Source: Streptomyces sp. HUAS 15-9 (GTDB lineage Bacteria > Actinomycetota > Actinomycetes > Streptomycetales > Streptomycetaceae). From it: a DNA stretch of 64,000 nt. How positions within the stretch are numbered: position 1 is the first letter of the stretch; each line of letters begins with the position of its first letter. The stretch covers positions 8,556,001-8,620,000 of the forward strand of contig NZ_CP106798.1 in NCBI RefSeq assembly GCF_025642155.1, given 5' to 3'. Of the stretch, positions 17,635 to 27,471 are shown one piece after another. A program made the translations under genes and the position numbers. The notes under the pieces are model-generated. The model ran no database searches. It saw only the letters and a list, made by a program, of their open reading frames with translations, and was not told the origin of the DNA.

Positions 17635-18690
17635 GTGACGCAGAGTGCGGAGCCGTTGGGGGTCGCGGTCGTCGGGGCCGGCTACTGGGGGCCCAACCTC
17701 GTACGCAACTTCCAGGGCAGCGAGCGGTTCCGGCTGCGCTGGCTGTGCGACCTCGACGTGGAGCGGGCCCAGCGGGTTCTCGGCGGCTACTCGACCGTCC
17801 AGGCGACCTCGGACTACGCGGCCGTGCTCGCCGACCCCTCCGTGGCCGCCGTCGCCGTGGCCACGCCCGCCGGAACCCACCTCGACATCGCCCTGGCAGC
17901 CCTGCGCGCCGGAAAGCACGTCCTCGTGGAGAAGCCGCTCGCGGCGACCTACGCCGACGGAATGCGCCTGGTGTCCGAGGCGGAGGAGCGCGGGCTCACC
18001 CTGATGTGCGACCACACCTACTGCTACACGCCCGCCGTGGGCCGTATCAGGGAACTGGTCCGCTCCGGGGAACTCGGCGAGGTCCACTTCGTCGACTCGG
18101 TCCGTATCAACCTCGGGCTCGTCCAGAAGGACATCGACGTCATGTGGGACCTGGCCCCGCACGATCTGTCCATCCTGGACTTCATCCTCCCCGACAACGT
18201 CGAGCCGGTCGCCGTCGCCGCCCACGGGGCCGACCCGATCGGCGCGGGACAGGCCTGCGTGGCCTATCTGACGCTCCAGCTCAACACGGGCGCCATCGCC
18301 CACGTGCACGTCAACTGGCTCTCCCCGACCAAGGTTCGCACCACCATGGTGGGCGGTGCCAAACGCACCCTCATCTGGGACGACCTCAATCCCGTCCAGC
18401 GTGTGGCGATCTACGACCGGGGCGTGGACCTGGCCGCGCCGCAGGAGATCGGTGCGGACGAGCGCAGGGAGATGCTCGTCTCCTACCGCTCCGGTGACAT
18501 GGTCGCGCCGGCGATCGGTGAGAAGGAAGCGCTGCGCAGCATGGTCGAGGAGTTCGCCGACGCGATCAGGGACCGGCGGGCGCCACTGACCGACGGCCGG
18601 GCGGGCCTGCGGGTGCTGGACATTCTTGAGGCGGCGTCCCGGAGTCTGGAATTCCGGGGCGCGGTCGTCGGCCTGCGCGCCGGGCACTGA
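17635..18690 (+). CDS. Gfo/Idh/MocA oxidoreductase, WlbA/WbpB-like
   Basis: 351 aa. Rossmann motif GVAVVGAGYWGPNLVRNF at the N terminus, the family signature EKPLA, then HDLSILDF with the catalytic His. Closest in style to WlbA/WbpB, which oxidise C3 of UDP-GlcNAcA before transamination. The GTG at 17635 has AGAGGAG 5 nt upstream. The frame also starts at ATG 17611, overlapping the previous stop (TGATG), which would add eight charged residues and lacks its own site. Followed by epimerase, aminotransferase and acyltransferase genes, which supports a 3-amino-sugar route. Confidence 0.88.
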   Translation: MTQSAEPLGVAVVGAGYWGPNLVRNFQGSERFRLRWLCDLDVERAQRVLGGYSTVQATSDYAAVLADPSVAAVAVATPAGTHLDIALAALRAGKHVLVEKPLAATYADGMRLVSEAEERGLTLMCDHTYCYTPAVGRIRELVRSGELGEVHFVDSVRINLGLVQKDIDVMWDLAPHDLSILDFILPDNVEPVAVAAHGADPIGAGQACVAYLTLQLNTGAIAHVHVNWLSPTKVRTTMVGGAKRTLIWDDLNPVQRVAIYDRGVDLAAPQEIGADERREMLVSYRSGDMVAPAIGEKEALRSMVEEFADAIRDRRAPLTDGRAGLRVLDILEAASRSLEFRGAVVGLRAGH

Positions 18691-18720
18691 GGGTCTCAAT
18701 CCACTGAGAGGGCAGGGCAG

Positions 18721-19716
18721 TTGAGCAGCGTACGAGGCAAGAAGATCCTGGTCACCGGGGGAGCCGGCACCATCGGCTCCAACCTTGTCGACCTCCTGGC
18801 CGAGGGCGGTGCCCGCGAGGTCGTGGTGCTGGACAACTTCGTGCGTGGGCGGCGGGCCAACCTCGCCCGGGCCCTGCCCAGCGGCGTCGTGGAGGTCGTG
18901 GAGGGCGACGTCCGGGACTCCGCCACCGTGCGGAAGGTCACCGAGGGCGCCGACCTGGTGTTCCACCTCGCCGCGATACGCATCACCCAGTGCGCGGAGG
19001 AACCCCGGCTCGCCAACGAGGTCCTGGTCGACGGCACCTTCAACGTCCTGGAGGCGGCGGCCGAGGCCGGGGTGGGCAAGGTGATCGCCTCGTCCTCCGC
19101 GTCCGTCTACGGCATGGCCGAGACCTTCCCGACGACCGAACGCCATCACCCGTACAACAACGACACGTTCTACGGCGCGGCGAAGGCCTTCAACGAGGGC
19201 ATGCTGCGCAGCTTCCACGCCATGTACGGACTGGACTATGTGGCCCTGCGCTACTTCAACGTCTACGGCCCCCGGATGGACATCCACGGCCTCTACACCG
19301 AGGTGCTGATCCGCTGGATGGAGCGCATCGAGGCGGGCGAGCCGCCGCTGATCCTCGGCGACGGCACGCAGACCATGGACTTCGTCGACGTGCGTGACAT
19401 CGCCCGAGCCAATGTGCTGGCCGCCGAGTCGGATCTCACCGACGAGGTGTTCAACATCGCCAACGGCACGGAGACTTCGCTGCTCGAGCTCGCCCAGGGC
19501 CTGCTGGACGCGATGGGCGCATCGGACCTGGCACCGGTGCACGGGCCCGCCCGCACCGTGAACGGCGTCACCCGGCGGCTCGCGGACACCACACAGTCCG
19601 CCGAACGGCTCGGCTTCACCGCGCGGATCGACCTGCGCACGGGACTGCGGGACCTGGTGGAGTGGTGGCGTGCGGAGCGCGCCGCCGGCGCCGCCGCCGG
19701 GGAGGCCTCGCGATGA
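18721..19716 (+). CDS. NAD-dependent nucleotide-sugar epimerase/dehydratase
   Basis: A 331-aa extended SDR. NAD motif VTGGAGTIGSNLVDLL, then VFHLAAIRITQCAEEP, Ser in SSSASVYG and the catalytic YGAAK, with RYFNVYGPRMD downstream. It should act on a UDP- or dTDP-sugar (4-epimerisation or similar). The start is TTG 18721, 30 bp after the previous stop; no other in-frame start precedes the nucleotide-binding motif. The stop overlaps the next ATG by four bases (ATGA). Confidence 0.88.
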   Translation: MSSVRGKKILVTGGAGTIGSNLVDLLAEGGAREVVVLDNFVRGRRANLARALPSGVVEVVEGDVRDSATVRKVTEGADLVFHLAAIRITQCAEEPRLANEVLVDGTFNVLEAAAEAGVGKVIASSSASVYGMAETFPTTERHHPYNNDTFYGAAKAFNEGMLRSFHAMYGLDYVALRYFNVYGPRMDIHGLYTEVLIRWMERIEAGEPPLILGDGTQTMDFVDVRDIARANVLAAESDLTDEVFNIANGTETSLLELAQGLLDAMGASDLAPVHGPARTVNGVTRRLADTTQSAERLGFTARIDLRTGLRDLVEWWRAERAAGAAAGEASR

Positions 19717-20852
19717 GCGCCGACCGCATCCCCGTGATGATCCCCTGGCTCGGCGAGGAGGAGGCCAAGGCCGCCTCCGACGCGGTGCTGTCTGGGTGGG
19801 TCGCCCAGGGACCCCGGGTCACCGCCTTCGAGCGGGCCTTCGCGGAGCGGGTGGGCGCCGAGCACGCCGTCGCCGTCAGCTCGTGCACCACCGCCCTGCA
19901 CCTGTCGCTCGTCGCACTCGGCCTGAGGCCCGGCGACGAGGTCGTGGTGCCCTCGCTGTCGTTCATCGCCACCGCCAACGCCGTGCGCTACATCGGGGCC
20001 GAGCCCGTGTTCGCGGACGTCGACCTCGCCACCGGCAATCTGACCGCGGCCACCGTGGACGCGGTCCGCACTCCCCGTACCAAGGCCGTCCTCGTCGTCC
20101 ACCAGGGCGGCGTACCGGCCGATGTGCACAGCCTGCGGGCCGCCTGCGCCGACTGGGACCTTCCCCTGGTCGAGGACGCGGCCTGCGCCATCGGCTCGAC
20201 CGTCGGCGGCAAGTCCGTGGGCCACGGCGCGCTGATCGCCGCCTGGTCCTTCCACCCCCGCAAGGTCGTCACCACCGGCGAGGGCGGCATGGTCACCACC
20301 GACGACGCCCAGTGGGCGGCACGCCTGCGCAGGCTGCGCGAGCACGGGATGAACGTCTCGGCGGCGGAGCGCCATGCGAGCGGCAAGCCGGTCCTGGAGA
20401 GCTACCTCGAGGTCGGCTACAACTACCGGATGACGGACGTCCAGGCCGCGATCGGCCTGGTCCAGCTCCAGAAACTCGACGTGATGACCGTCCGCCGCCG
20501 CGAGCTGGCGGCCCGGTACGACGCACTGCTGCAAGGCGTCCCCGGCCTCACCCCCGTACGCGACCCCGCGCACGGGCAGAGCAACTTCCAGTCCTACTGG
20601 GTGCTCCTGGCCGAGGACTTCCCCGTCGGCCGTGACGAGCTGCTCGCCGCGCTCGCCCAGGCCGGCGTCTCCGCCCGGCGCGGGATCATGGCCTCGCACC
20701 TCGAACCCGCCTACGAGGGACACCCCGGCGCCCCGCTGCCGTTCACCGAGCGGATCAGCCGCGACTCGCTGATCCTGCCGCTGTTCCACACGATGACCGA
20801 GGCCCAACAGGACCGGGTCGTGGCCGCGCTGCGCGAACAGGCCCGAAGATGA
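19713..20852 (+). CDS. DegT/DnrJ/EryC1-family sugar aminotransferase (first copy)
   Basis: 379 aa, full length for the family. Features: SGWVAQGPRVTAFE, VSSCTTALHLSL, FIATANAVRYIGAEPVF, VEDAACAIG, and the PLP lysine in SFHPRKVVTTGEGG. It makes an amino sugar from a keto sugar with glutamate as donor. The subgroup resembles PglE- or perosamine-synthetase-like enzymes, and the next gene is a PglD/NeuD-like acyltransferase, so 4-amino-sugar formation followed by acylation is plausible. ATGA overlaps on both sides show tight coupling. Confidence 0.9.
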   Translation: MSADRIPVMIPWLGEEEAKAASDAVLSGWVAQGPRVTAFERAFAERVGAEHAVAVSSCTTALHLSLVALGLRPGDEVVVPSLSFIATANAVRYIGAEPVFADVDLATGNLTAATVDAVRTPRTKAVLVVHQGGVPADVHSLRAACADWDLPLVEDAACAIGSTVGGKSVGHGALIAAWSFHPRKVVTTGEGGMVTTDDAQWAARLRRLREHGMNVSAAERHASGKPVLESYLEVGYNYRMTDVQAAIGLVQLQKLDVMTVRRRELAARYDALLQGVPGLTPVRDPAHGQSNFQSYWVLLAEDFPVGRDELLAALAQAGVSARRGIMASHLEPAYEGHPGAPLPFTERISRDSLILPLFHTMTEAQQDRVVAALREQARR

Positions 20853-21538
20853 GCGGGCTCCTGATCATCGGCGCGGGCGGGTTCGCCCGGGAGACCGCAC
20901 AGGCCGTACGGGACGCGGGCGACACCGAGTTGCTCGGGCACCTGGACGACAACGCCGCCCTGCACGGCACCGAGGTGGACGGCGTGCCCGTGCTCGGCGG
21001 CTGTGACCTGGTCCACGAGCTGCCCGACGCCCGGGCGGTGATCTGCGTGGGCAACCCCAGGGACTACGCCGCCCGCGCCCATCTGGTCCGCAGGCTCGAC
21101 CTGCCCGCGGAACGCTACGCCACCGTGATCCACCCGACGGCGGCGGTGTCGGAGACCTCGCACGTCGGGCCCGGCTCGGTCCTGCTCGCGCACTGTGTGC
21201 TCACCGCCGCCGTGCGGGTGGGCGCGCATGTCGCGGTGATGCCGCATGTCGTCCTCACCCATGACGACGTGGTCGAGGACTTCGTCACGCTCGCCTCCGG
21301 CGTCCGCCTGGGCGGGGGCGCACGGCTGGAGCGGGGCGCGTACGTGGGCTCCGGGGCCCTGGTCAGGGAAGGCACGACGGTCGGCGCCTGGTCGCTGATC
21401 GGCATGGGGAGCACCGTGCTCGGCGATGTGCCGCCGGGCGAGGTCTGGGCGGGGAGCCCGGCCCGGCGGCTGCGCGAGGCGGCCGCCCCGGCGCTCGACG
21501 AACTCGCCACGCGAACAATGGGGGGACCCGTCCTATGA
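20849..21538 (+). CDS. PglD/NeuD-like sugar N/O-acyltransferase
   Basis: 229 aa. Residues 1-85 form a small Rossmann-like domain (LLIIGAGGFARETAQAV, LLGHLDDN). Residues about 95-215 form a left-handed beta-helix of hexapeptide repeats with the catalytic His in VLTHDDVVED, ending IGMGSTVLGDVPPGEVWAGSPAR. This is the layout of PglD, which acetylates UDP-4-amino sugars with acetyl-CoA. Translation is coupled (ATGA) to both aminotransferase genes around it. Confidence 0.9.
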   Translation: MSGLLIIGAGGFARETAQAVRDAGDTELLGHLDDNAALHGTEVDGVPVLGGCDLVHELPDARAVICVGNPRDYAARAHLVRRLDLPAERYATVIHPTAAVSETSHVGPGSVLLAHCVLTAAVRVGAHVAVMPHVVLTHDDVVEDFVTLASGVRLGGGARLERGAYVGSGALVREGTTVGAWSLIGMGSTVLGDVPPGEVWAGSPARRLREAAAPALDELATRTMGGPVL

Positions 21539-22652
21539 ACCGGATTCCGCTGGTGGACCTCAAGGCGGCCCATGAAGAAGTCGCCGACGACGTACGGGCC
21601 GGATTCGAACGGGTCCTGGCCCACACCGCGTTCATCGGAGGCGACGAGGTTCGCCGATTCGAGCGCGAGTACGCGGACTTCGGCGACGTCGCGCACTGCG
21701 TGGGCGTGGCCAACGGCACCGATGCCGTCGAACTCGCCTTGCGCGCCGTCGGAGTCGGGCCCGGTGACGAGGTCGTCGTGCCCGCCAACACCTTCATCGC
21801 CACCGCGGGTGCGGTGGCCAGAACCGGCGCGCGTCCGGTCCTCGCGGACTGCCTGCCCGACAGCTATCTGCTCGACCCCCAGGCCGCACTGGACGCCGTC
21901 GGCCCGGACACCCGCGCGGTCGTACCCGTCCACCTCTACGGGCAGTTGGCCGACGTGACGGAGCTGACCGGTCGGCTTCCCGACCGCGTACGGGTCGTCG
22001 AGGACGCCGCGCAGTGCCAGGGCGCCACCCGCGACGGCCGCTCGCCGGGCAGCGGCGGCATCGCGGCCACCAGCTTCTACCCGGGCAAGAACCTCGGCGC
22101 CTACGGCGACGCGGGCGCGGTGCTGACCGACGACGAGGAACTGTCCGGCCTGGTCCGCGCGATCGCCAACCACGGCGGAGTCGCCAAGTACCGCCACGAC
22201 GTACCAGGGTTCAACAGCCGCCTGGACGGACTGCAGGCCGTCGTCCTGCGCGCGAAGCTGGCGCGGCTGGCGGACGGCAACGCGGCCCGGGGGCGGCCGC
22301 GGCCCGCTACGACGCGCTGCTCGCGGACCTGGCGGCCGCCGGCCGGGTCGTACTCCCGACCACCGCGCCGGGCAACGTCCACGTATGGCACCTGTACGTC
22401 GTCCAGGTCGCCGGGGCGGACCGCGACGACATCGTGGGCAAGCTCAACGCCGAGGGCATCGGCGCGGGCGTGCACTATCCCGCCCCGGTCCACCTCACAC
22501 CGGCCTACCGCCATCTCGGCCATGCCCGGGGCGACTTCCCGAACGCCGAGCAGGCGGCCGACCGCATCCTGTCACTGCCGCTCTACCCGCAGATCACCCC
22601 CGACCAGCAGCAGCGCGTCGTGGACACCCTCACCGACGCGCTCGGCAGCTGA
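21535..22652 (+). pseudogene. DegT/DnrJ/EryC1 aminotransferase (WbpE/WlbC-like), frameshifted
   Basis: The first 250 or so codons read as a clean family member: [64 protein letters not shown] lysine in [33 protein letters not shown]. At the G5 run 22289-22293 the frame breaks. The rest (RYDALLADL, HVWHLYVVQV, GVHYPAPVHLTPAYRHLGH, LSLPLYPQIT) continues in the +2-shifted frame to the TGA at 22652. One missing or two extra G would account for it, so a sequencing error is as likely as true inactivation. The subgroup fits WbpE/WlbC, which aminate UDP-3-keto-GlcNAcA. ATG overlaps the previous stop. Confidence 0.85.
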
Positions 22653-22723
22653 TCGGCCACCGGTTTCACGCTCCACCCCGACCGTCACGGGTCGGTCCTG
22701 CACAGCACCGCTGAGAGGTACAC

Positions 22724-25700
22724 ATGAACAGATGGAGCAGACGGATCCGGGGCGGCCGCCTCGCCGTCGTAGCGGCATTGATATGGGCGGTGCTCCCGCA
22801 GGCCGGGCCCGCGCTCGCGGCATCCGACCCGTGCGGAGCGGGCTCGAACACGATCGTCTGCGAGAACTCCAAGCCGGGCAGCCCGAAGTCCGACTGGTTC
22901 TCACCCAACGCCTACGGCGACATCCAGGGTTTCACCACCAAGGAGAGCGTGCAGGCCGGCGACACCGTCCAGTTCAAGGTCCAGTCGAAGGTCTCGTACC
23001 ACATCGAGATCTACCGCCTGGGCTGGTACGGCGGCGACGGCGCGCGCGAGATGTCGACCGCGGCCCAGGCGGCGGTCACCTATCCGGCCAACTACTCCAC
23101 CAATCCGGCCAGTTGCACCAAGAAGAGCGGCACCGGCCTGGTCGACTGCGGCAACTGGCCCGTGACCGCGAGCTGGACGGTGCCCAGCGACGCCGTGTCC
23201 GGCCTGTACATCGCGAACATCACCCAGACGGACGGCGACGGCCTGATGCCGTACCCGTTCGTCGTCCGCAAGGACTCCAGCACCTCCGACGTCGTCGTAC
23301 AGACCAGTGACCAGACCTGGCAGGCCTACAACGACTACGGCGGCCAGGACCTGTACGGAGGCGGGGGACCCGCGCCGGACGGCCGCGCCTACGAGGTCAG
23401 CTACAACCGGCCGCTGGACATCGGCGGCGACAACGGCATCTACGGCTCCGAGTACATGATGCTGTCCTGGCTGGAGCGCAACGGCTACGACGTCAGCTAT
23501 CTGTCCGGCGTGGACGTGTCGGCCAACGGCGGCACCCTGCTGAAGAACCACAAGGTGTATCTGTCCTCCGGCCACGACGAGTACTGGACGCAGAGCCAGT
23601 ACTCCAACGTCCTGGCGGCCAGGAAGGCCGGTGTGAGAGAGGCCTTCTTCAGCGGCAACGAGGTCTTCTGGAAGACCCGCCTCGCCCCGAGCATCGACGG
23701 CACGAACACCGCGAACCGGACCCTGGTCTGCTACAAGATGACCAAGATGGCCCAGAACAACGGCATCGCCGACCCCAGCGGCATCTGGACCGGCACCTGG
23801 ATGGACCCGGCCAGCACCGACTACGGGCAGGACTACCAGCCACCGAACATCCTCACCGGCTCCATGTTCCAGGTGAACGGCTACCGCAGCGACGCGATCA
23901 CGGTCCCCGGCTCCTACGGCAAGAACCGGCTGTGGCGCAACACCTCCATCGCGAACCTCACATCGAGCCAGACCGCCACCTTCCCGGCCGGCACACTCGG
24001 CTACGAATGGGACAGCGACCTCGCCAACAGCACCAGACCCGCCGGGGCGATCGACCTGTCGTCCACGACCGTGGACGTCAACGACGGCAAGTACCGTCTG
24101 GACTGGGGCAACACCTACGGCAACGGCACGGCGACGCACAATCTCGTCGAGTTCCGCGACCAGGACTCCGGGGCCCTGGTGTTCGGCGCGGGAACCGTGC
24201 AGTGGTCGTGGGGCCTGACCAACATCCCGACGTACAACCCCGCCGACACGGTGGTCACCGAGGACGCCCGCATGCAGCAGGCGACGGTGAACATCCTCGC
24301 CGACATGGGCCTCCAGCCGCTGACCCTGCAGAGCACCCTCCACGCCGCCACGGCTTCCACCGACACCACCGGCCCGGCCGTCACCGTGACGAGCCCGGCC
24401 TCCGGGGTCACCGTCCCGGCGCTGAAGCCGGTCACCATCACCGGCACCGCCGGCGACTCCGGCGGGGGCGTGGTGGCCCGCGTGGAGGTGTCCACGGACG
24501 GCGGAACGACCTGGAAGCCCGCAGGCGGCCTGACCTCCTGGAGCTTCAGCTGGACCCCGACGACGCCGGGCTCGGCGTCCATCAAGGTCCGCGCGGTCGA
24601 CGACAGCGTCAACATCGGCGCCGTCACCACCGTCCCGGTGACCGTCGGCCCCCAGGCCTGCCCCTGCACCGTCTGGCCGGCCTCCGCCGTGCCCGGCACC
24701 GTCAACGCGGGCGACGGCAGCTCAGTGGAGCTCGGCGTCAAGTTCCGTACCACGGTGGCCGGTTCCATCACCGCCGTACGCTTCTACAAGTCGCCCGCCA
24801 ACACCGGAACCCACACCGGCAGCCTGTGGAGCGCCTCCGGCACCCGCCTGGCCACCGGCACCTTCACCAACGAGACGGCCTCCGGCTGGCAGCAGCTGAA
24901 CTTCGCCACCCCGGTGAGCGTCAAGGCCAATACCACCTACGTCGCCTCGTACTTCGCCCCCAACGGCGGATACTCCTACGACGGCGGCTACTTCTCCAGT
25001 GGCGACGCGGGCCTGGCCCCGCTCACGGCCCTGAAGTCCGGCACCGACGGCGGCAACGGCGTCTACCGCTACACCTCGACGAGCGCCTTCCCGTCCTCGC
25101 AGTCCTCCGGCAGCAACTACTGGGTCGACGCCGTGCTGGACACCTCTGCCGCCAGCACGACCCCGCCCACCGTCACCTCGACCTCCCCGACCTCCGGGGC
25201 GACCGGCGTGTCGATCACGGCACCGGAGTCGGCCGTCTTCAGCTCCGCCATCGACGCCGACACCCTGACCTTCACCCTGAAGGACGCGAACGGCACCACC
25301 GTGCCGGGAACCAGAACACTGCCCGCCTCGAACAAGGCGACCTTCACACCGTCAACCGAGCTGGAACTGCACACCACGTACACCGCGTCCGTCCAGGCCT
25401 CCGACGTGTGGGGCAACGCCATGGCGGACCCGGTGACATGGACCTTCACCACCAGTTCAACCCCGCCCGCGGTCACCTGTCCCTGCACGCTGTGGAACTC
25501 CTCCACCGTGCCGGCCACCCCCGACATGACCGGTGACACCAACTCCGTAGAGCTGGGTACCCGGTTCACCTCCTCGACGAGCGGCTGGGTCACCGGCGTC
25601 ACCTTCTACAAGGGCACCGGCAACACCGGCACCCACACCGGCAGCCTGTGGTCCGACACCGGCACGCTGCTCGCCACCGGCACCTTCACCGGCGAGACGG

Positions 25701-26332
25701 CCTCCGGCTGGCAGCAGCTGACCTTCGCCACTCCGGTGGCCATCACCGCCGACACCCCGTACGTCGTCTCCTACCACGCGCCGAACGGCAACTACGCGGT
25801 CGACGGCGGCTACTTCACGGCAGCCCACCAGTCCTATCCGCTGACCGCCACTGCCGACACCACCGCACACCACAACGGGCTCTACCGGTACGGCGCCGAC
25901 CCGGCCTTCCCCAACGGTTCCTACGGATCCGCGAACTACTGGGTGGGTCCCGTCTTCACCGCCGACAACCCCAGCGGGTCGCCGGCGACGGCCGCCGACC
26001 CGGACGAGGACACCGCGTCCACGGTGACGCACACCGCCGACGCGAGCAGCCCCCTCGTCACGACCCTGCCGGCTTCGGTCAAGCTGTCGTCCGTCAAGGC
26101 GATCGTGACCATCCTGCCGGGCGCCAAGGCGGCCGCTGCCAGGAAACTCCACGTCACGACCGTCACCTCCTACGACCGGGCCACCCACAAGGTGTCCGTG
26201 CATCTGTCCTTCCCGTTGCCCGACGGCACCCGGTTCAAGGTCACGGTCACGGCAACGGGCAAGAACCGGCACACGGTGAAGTCCCAGAGCTGGACCCTGA
26301 CCAGCAAGACCGTCCGCAAGAAGAAGAACTGA
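22724..26332 (+). CDS. Large secreted protein: DMFase-beta-like domain, Ig-like and two DUF4082 domains
   Basis: 1202 aa with a signal peptide (RLAVVAALIWAVLPQAGPALAA, cleaved near residue 32). Residues about 35-540 resemble the N,N-dimethylformamidase beta-subunit-like domain often paired with DUF4082 (YRLGWYGGDGAR, SSGHDEYWTQSQ, FFSGNEVFWKTR, LGYEWDSD). Then an Ig-like domain (about 550-645), DUF4082 (about 646-805), an SbsA-like Ig domain (about 810-920), a second DUF4082 (about 921-1080) and a basic tail ending VRKKKN. The DUF4082 copies share THTGSLWS and ETASGWQQL blocks. GAGAGG precedes the ATG. Inside the polysaccharide locus, it may bind or trim the exported polymer; enzyme activity is unproven. 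Confidence 0.85.
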   Translation: MNRWSRRIRGGRLAVVAALIWAVLPQAGPALAASDPCGAGSNTIVCENSKPGSPKSDWFSPNAYGDIQGFTTKESVQAGDTVQFKVQSKVSYHIEIYRLGWYGGDGAREMSTAAQAAVTYPANYSTNPASCTKKSGTGLVDCGNWPVTASWTVPSDAVSGLYIANITQTDGDGLMPYPFVVRKDSSTSDVVVQTSDQTWQAYNDYGGQDLYGGGGPAPDGRAYEVSYNRPLDIGGDNGIYGSEYMMLSWLERNGYDVSYLSGVDVSANGGTLLKNHKVYLSSGHDEYWTQSQYSNVLAARKAGVREAFFSGNEVFWKTRLAPSIDGTNTANRTLVCYKMTKMAQNNGIADPSGIWTGTWMDPASTDYGQDYQPPNILTGSMFQVNGYRSDAITVPGSYGKNRLWRNTSIANLTSSQTATFPAGTLGYEWDSDLANSTRPAGAIDLSSTTVDVNDGKYRLDWGNTYGNGTATHNLVEFRDQDSGALVFGAGTVQWSWGLTNIPTYNPADTVVTEDARMQQATVNILADMGLQPLTLQSTLHAATASTDTTGPAVTVTSPASGVTVPALKPVTITGTAGDSGGGVVARVEVSTDGGTTWKPAGGLTSWSFSWTPTTPGSASIKVRAVDDSVNIGAVTTVPVTVGPQACPCTVWPASAVPGTVNAGDGSSVELGVKFRTTVAGSITAVRFYKSPANTGTHTGSLWSASGTRLATGTFTNETASGWQQLNFATPVSVKANTTYVASYFAPNGGYSYDGGYFSSGDAGLAPLTALKSGTDGGNGVYRYTSTSAFPSSQSSGSNYWVDAVLDTSAASTTPPTVTSTSPTSGATGVSITAPESAVFSSAIDADTLTFTLKDANGTTVPGTRTLPASNKATFTPSTELELHTTYTASVQASDVWGNAMADPVTWTFTTSSTPPAVTCPCTLWNSSTVPATPDMTGDTNSVELGTRFTSSTSGWVTGVTFYKGTGNTGTHTGSLWSDTGTLLATGTFTGETASGWQQLTFATPVAITADTPYVVSYHAPNGNYAVDGGYFTAAHQSYPLTATADTTAHHNGLYRYGADPAFPNGSYGSANYWVGPVFTADNPSGSPATAADPDEDTASTVTHTADASSPLVTTLPASVKLSSVKAIVTILPGAKAAAARKLHVTTVTSYDRATHKVSVHLSFPLPDGTRFKVTVTATGKNRHTVKSQSWTLTSKTVRKKKN

Positions 26333-26407
26333 CCGACCAGAACCCACCGGTGGTGGTCTCCCGCGAACCTGGGCGGAGACCACCACCGGGGATTGGCTTC
26401 CTCATCG

Positions 26408-27454
26408 ATGAGCACCGTCAGTGTTGTGATCCCCTGCTACAAGTACGGCCATTTCCTCGCCGACTGCGTGAGCAGCGTCCTGGACGAGCAGGACGGCGTT
26501 GACGTCCGGGTACTCATCATCGACGACGCCTCGCCCGACGACTCGGCGGAGGCCGCGCACAAACTGGCCGCCTCCGACCCGCGCATCGAAGTGCGGGTCC
26601 ACGCAACCAACAAGGGCCACATCGCCACCTACAACGAAGGTCTCCTGGAATGGGCCGACGGCGACTACGTCGCCCTCCTGTCCGCCGACGACCGGCTGGT
26701 CCCGGGCGCGCTGGTGCGGGCCGCCGCGCTGCTGGACGCCCATCCCGAGGCGGGGTTCGCCTACGGGCGTCCCCTGCGCTTCCAGCACGGCGGCCCGCTC
26801 CCGTCGGCCCGTACACGGAGCACCGGTTCGGTCGTCTATCCCGGGCAGTGGTGGCTGGAGCGGCGCTTCCGTGAGGGCACCGGCTGCATCACCTCGCCGG
26901 AAGTCGTCGTCCGCACCAGCCTCCAGCGCACGGTCGGCGGCTACGACCCGGCCCTGCCCCACGCCGGCGACATCGAGATGTGGATGCGGCTCGCCGCACA
27001 CGCCGACGTCGGCTACATACGCGGAGCCGACCAGGCCTTCTACCGCGTGCACGGCAAGAACATGTCCACGACCGACTTCGGCGGTCAGCTCGACGACCTG
27101 CGCCAGCGCCTGGTGGCCTTCGACTCCGTACTCGCCAAATGCGCCGACCGCCTGCCCCACGCCGACCGCCTGGCCGACGAGGTCCACACCCGGCTCGCGC
27201 GCTTCGCGCTGCGCCGCGCCTACCGGGCCTACGACCGAGGGCGCACCGGTGTCGTACCGGTCGACGCATGCGTGGCGTTCGCCGAGCAGTGCCTGCCGGG
27301 ATACGCGGCACTGCCCGAGTACCGCGCGCTGCGGCTGCGCAGACGCATAGGGCCGAAGGCCATGCCGTATCTGCAGCCGCTGGTGTGGTCGGCCGTGGCC
27401 GAGCGCGGGCGCGAGTGGCTCTGGTGGGAGTCGTGGAAGCGCCGCGGCATCTGA
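26408..27454 (+). CDS. Family 2 glycosyltransferase
   Basis: 348 aa. GT-A domain VSVVIPCYKYGHFLADCVSS, VLIIDDASPDDS, GHIATYNEGL, metal-binding LLSADDRL, and an acceptor region GDIEMWMRLAAHADVGYI followed by a helical C terminus rich in Arg and Tyr. No membrane segment. It adds one sugar of the repeat unit to the lipid-linked chain on the cytoplasmic side. ATG 26408 was chosen; a TTG at 26393 is the other candidate. It ends 17 bp from the convergent Wzz gene. Confidence 0.88.
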   Translation: MSTVSVVIPCYKYGHFLADCVSSVLDEQDGVDVRVLIIDDASPDDSAEAAHKLAASDPRIEVRVHATNKGHIATYNEGLLEWADGDYVALLSADDRLVPGALVRAAALLDAHPEAGFAYGRPLRFQHGGPLPSARTRSTGSVVYPGQWWLERRFREGTGCITSPEVVVRTSLQRTVGGYDPALPHAGDIEMWMRLAAHADVGYIRGADQAFYRVHGKNMSTTDFGGQLDDLRQRLVAFDSVLAKCADRLPHADRLADEVHTRLARFALRRAYRAYDRGRTGVVPVDACVAFAEQCLPGYAALPEYRALRLRRRIGPKAMPYLQPLVWSAVAERGREWLWWESWKRRGI

Positions 27455-27471
27455 TGACTCGTCGGGTCAGC

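Noticed and set aside
16483..19542. 1019-codon minus-strand open frame
   Set aside because: Antisense shadow of the WcaJ, oxidoreductase and epimerase genes; no start site and His/Gln/Gly-rich shadow composition.
21535..23310. 591-codon open frame that seems to run from the aminotransferase into the secreted DUF4082 gene
   Set aside because: After 22293 it is out of frame with the aminotransferase family sequence and Pro/Arg/Ser-rich; it is a product of the frameshift.
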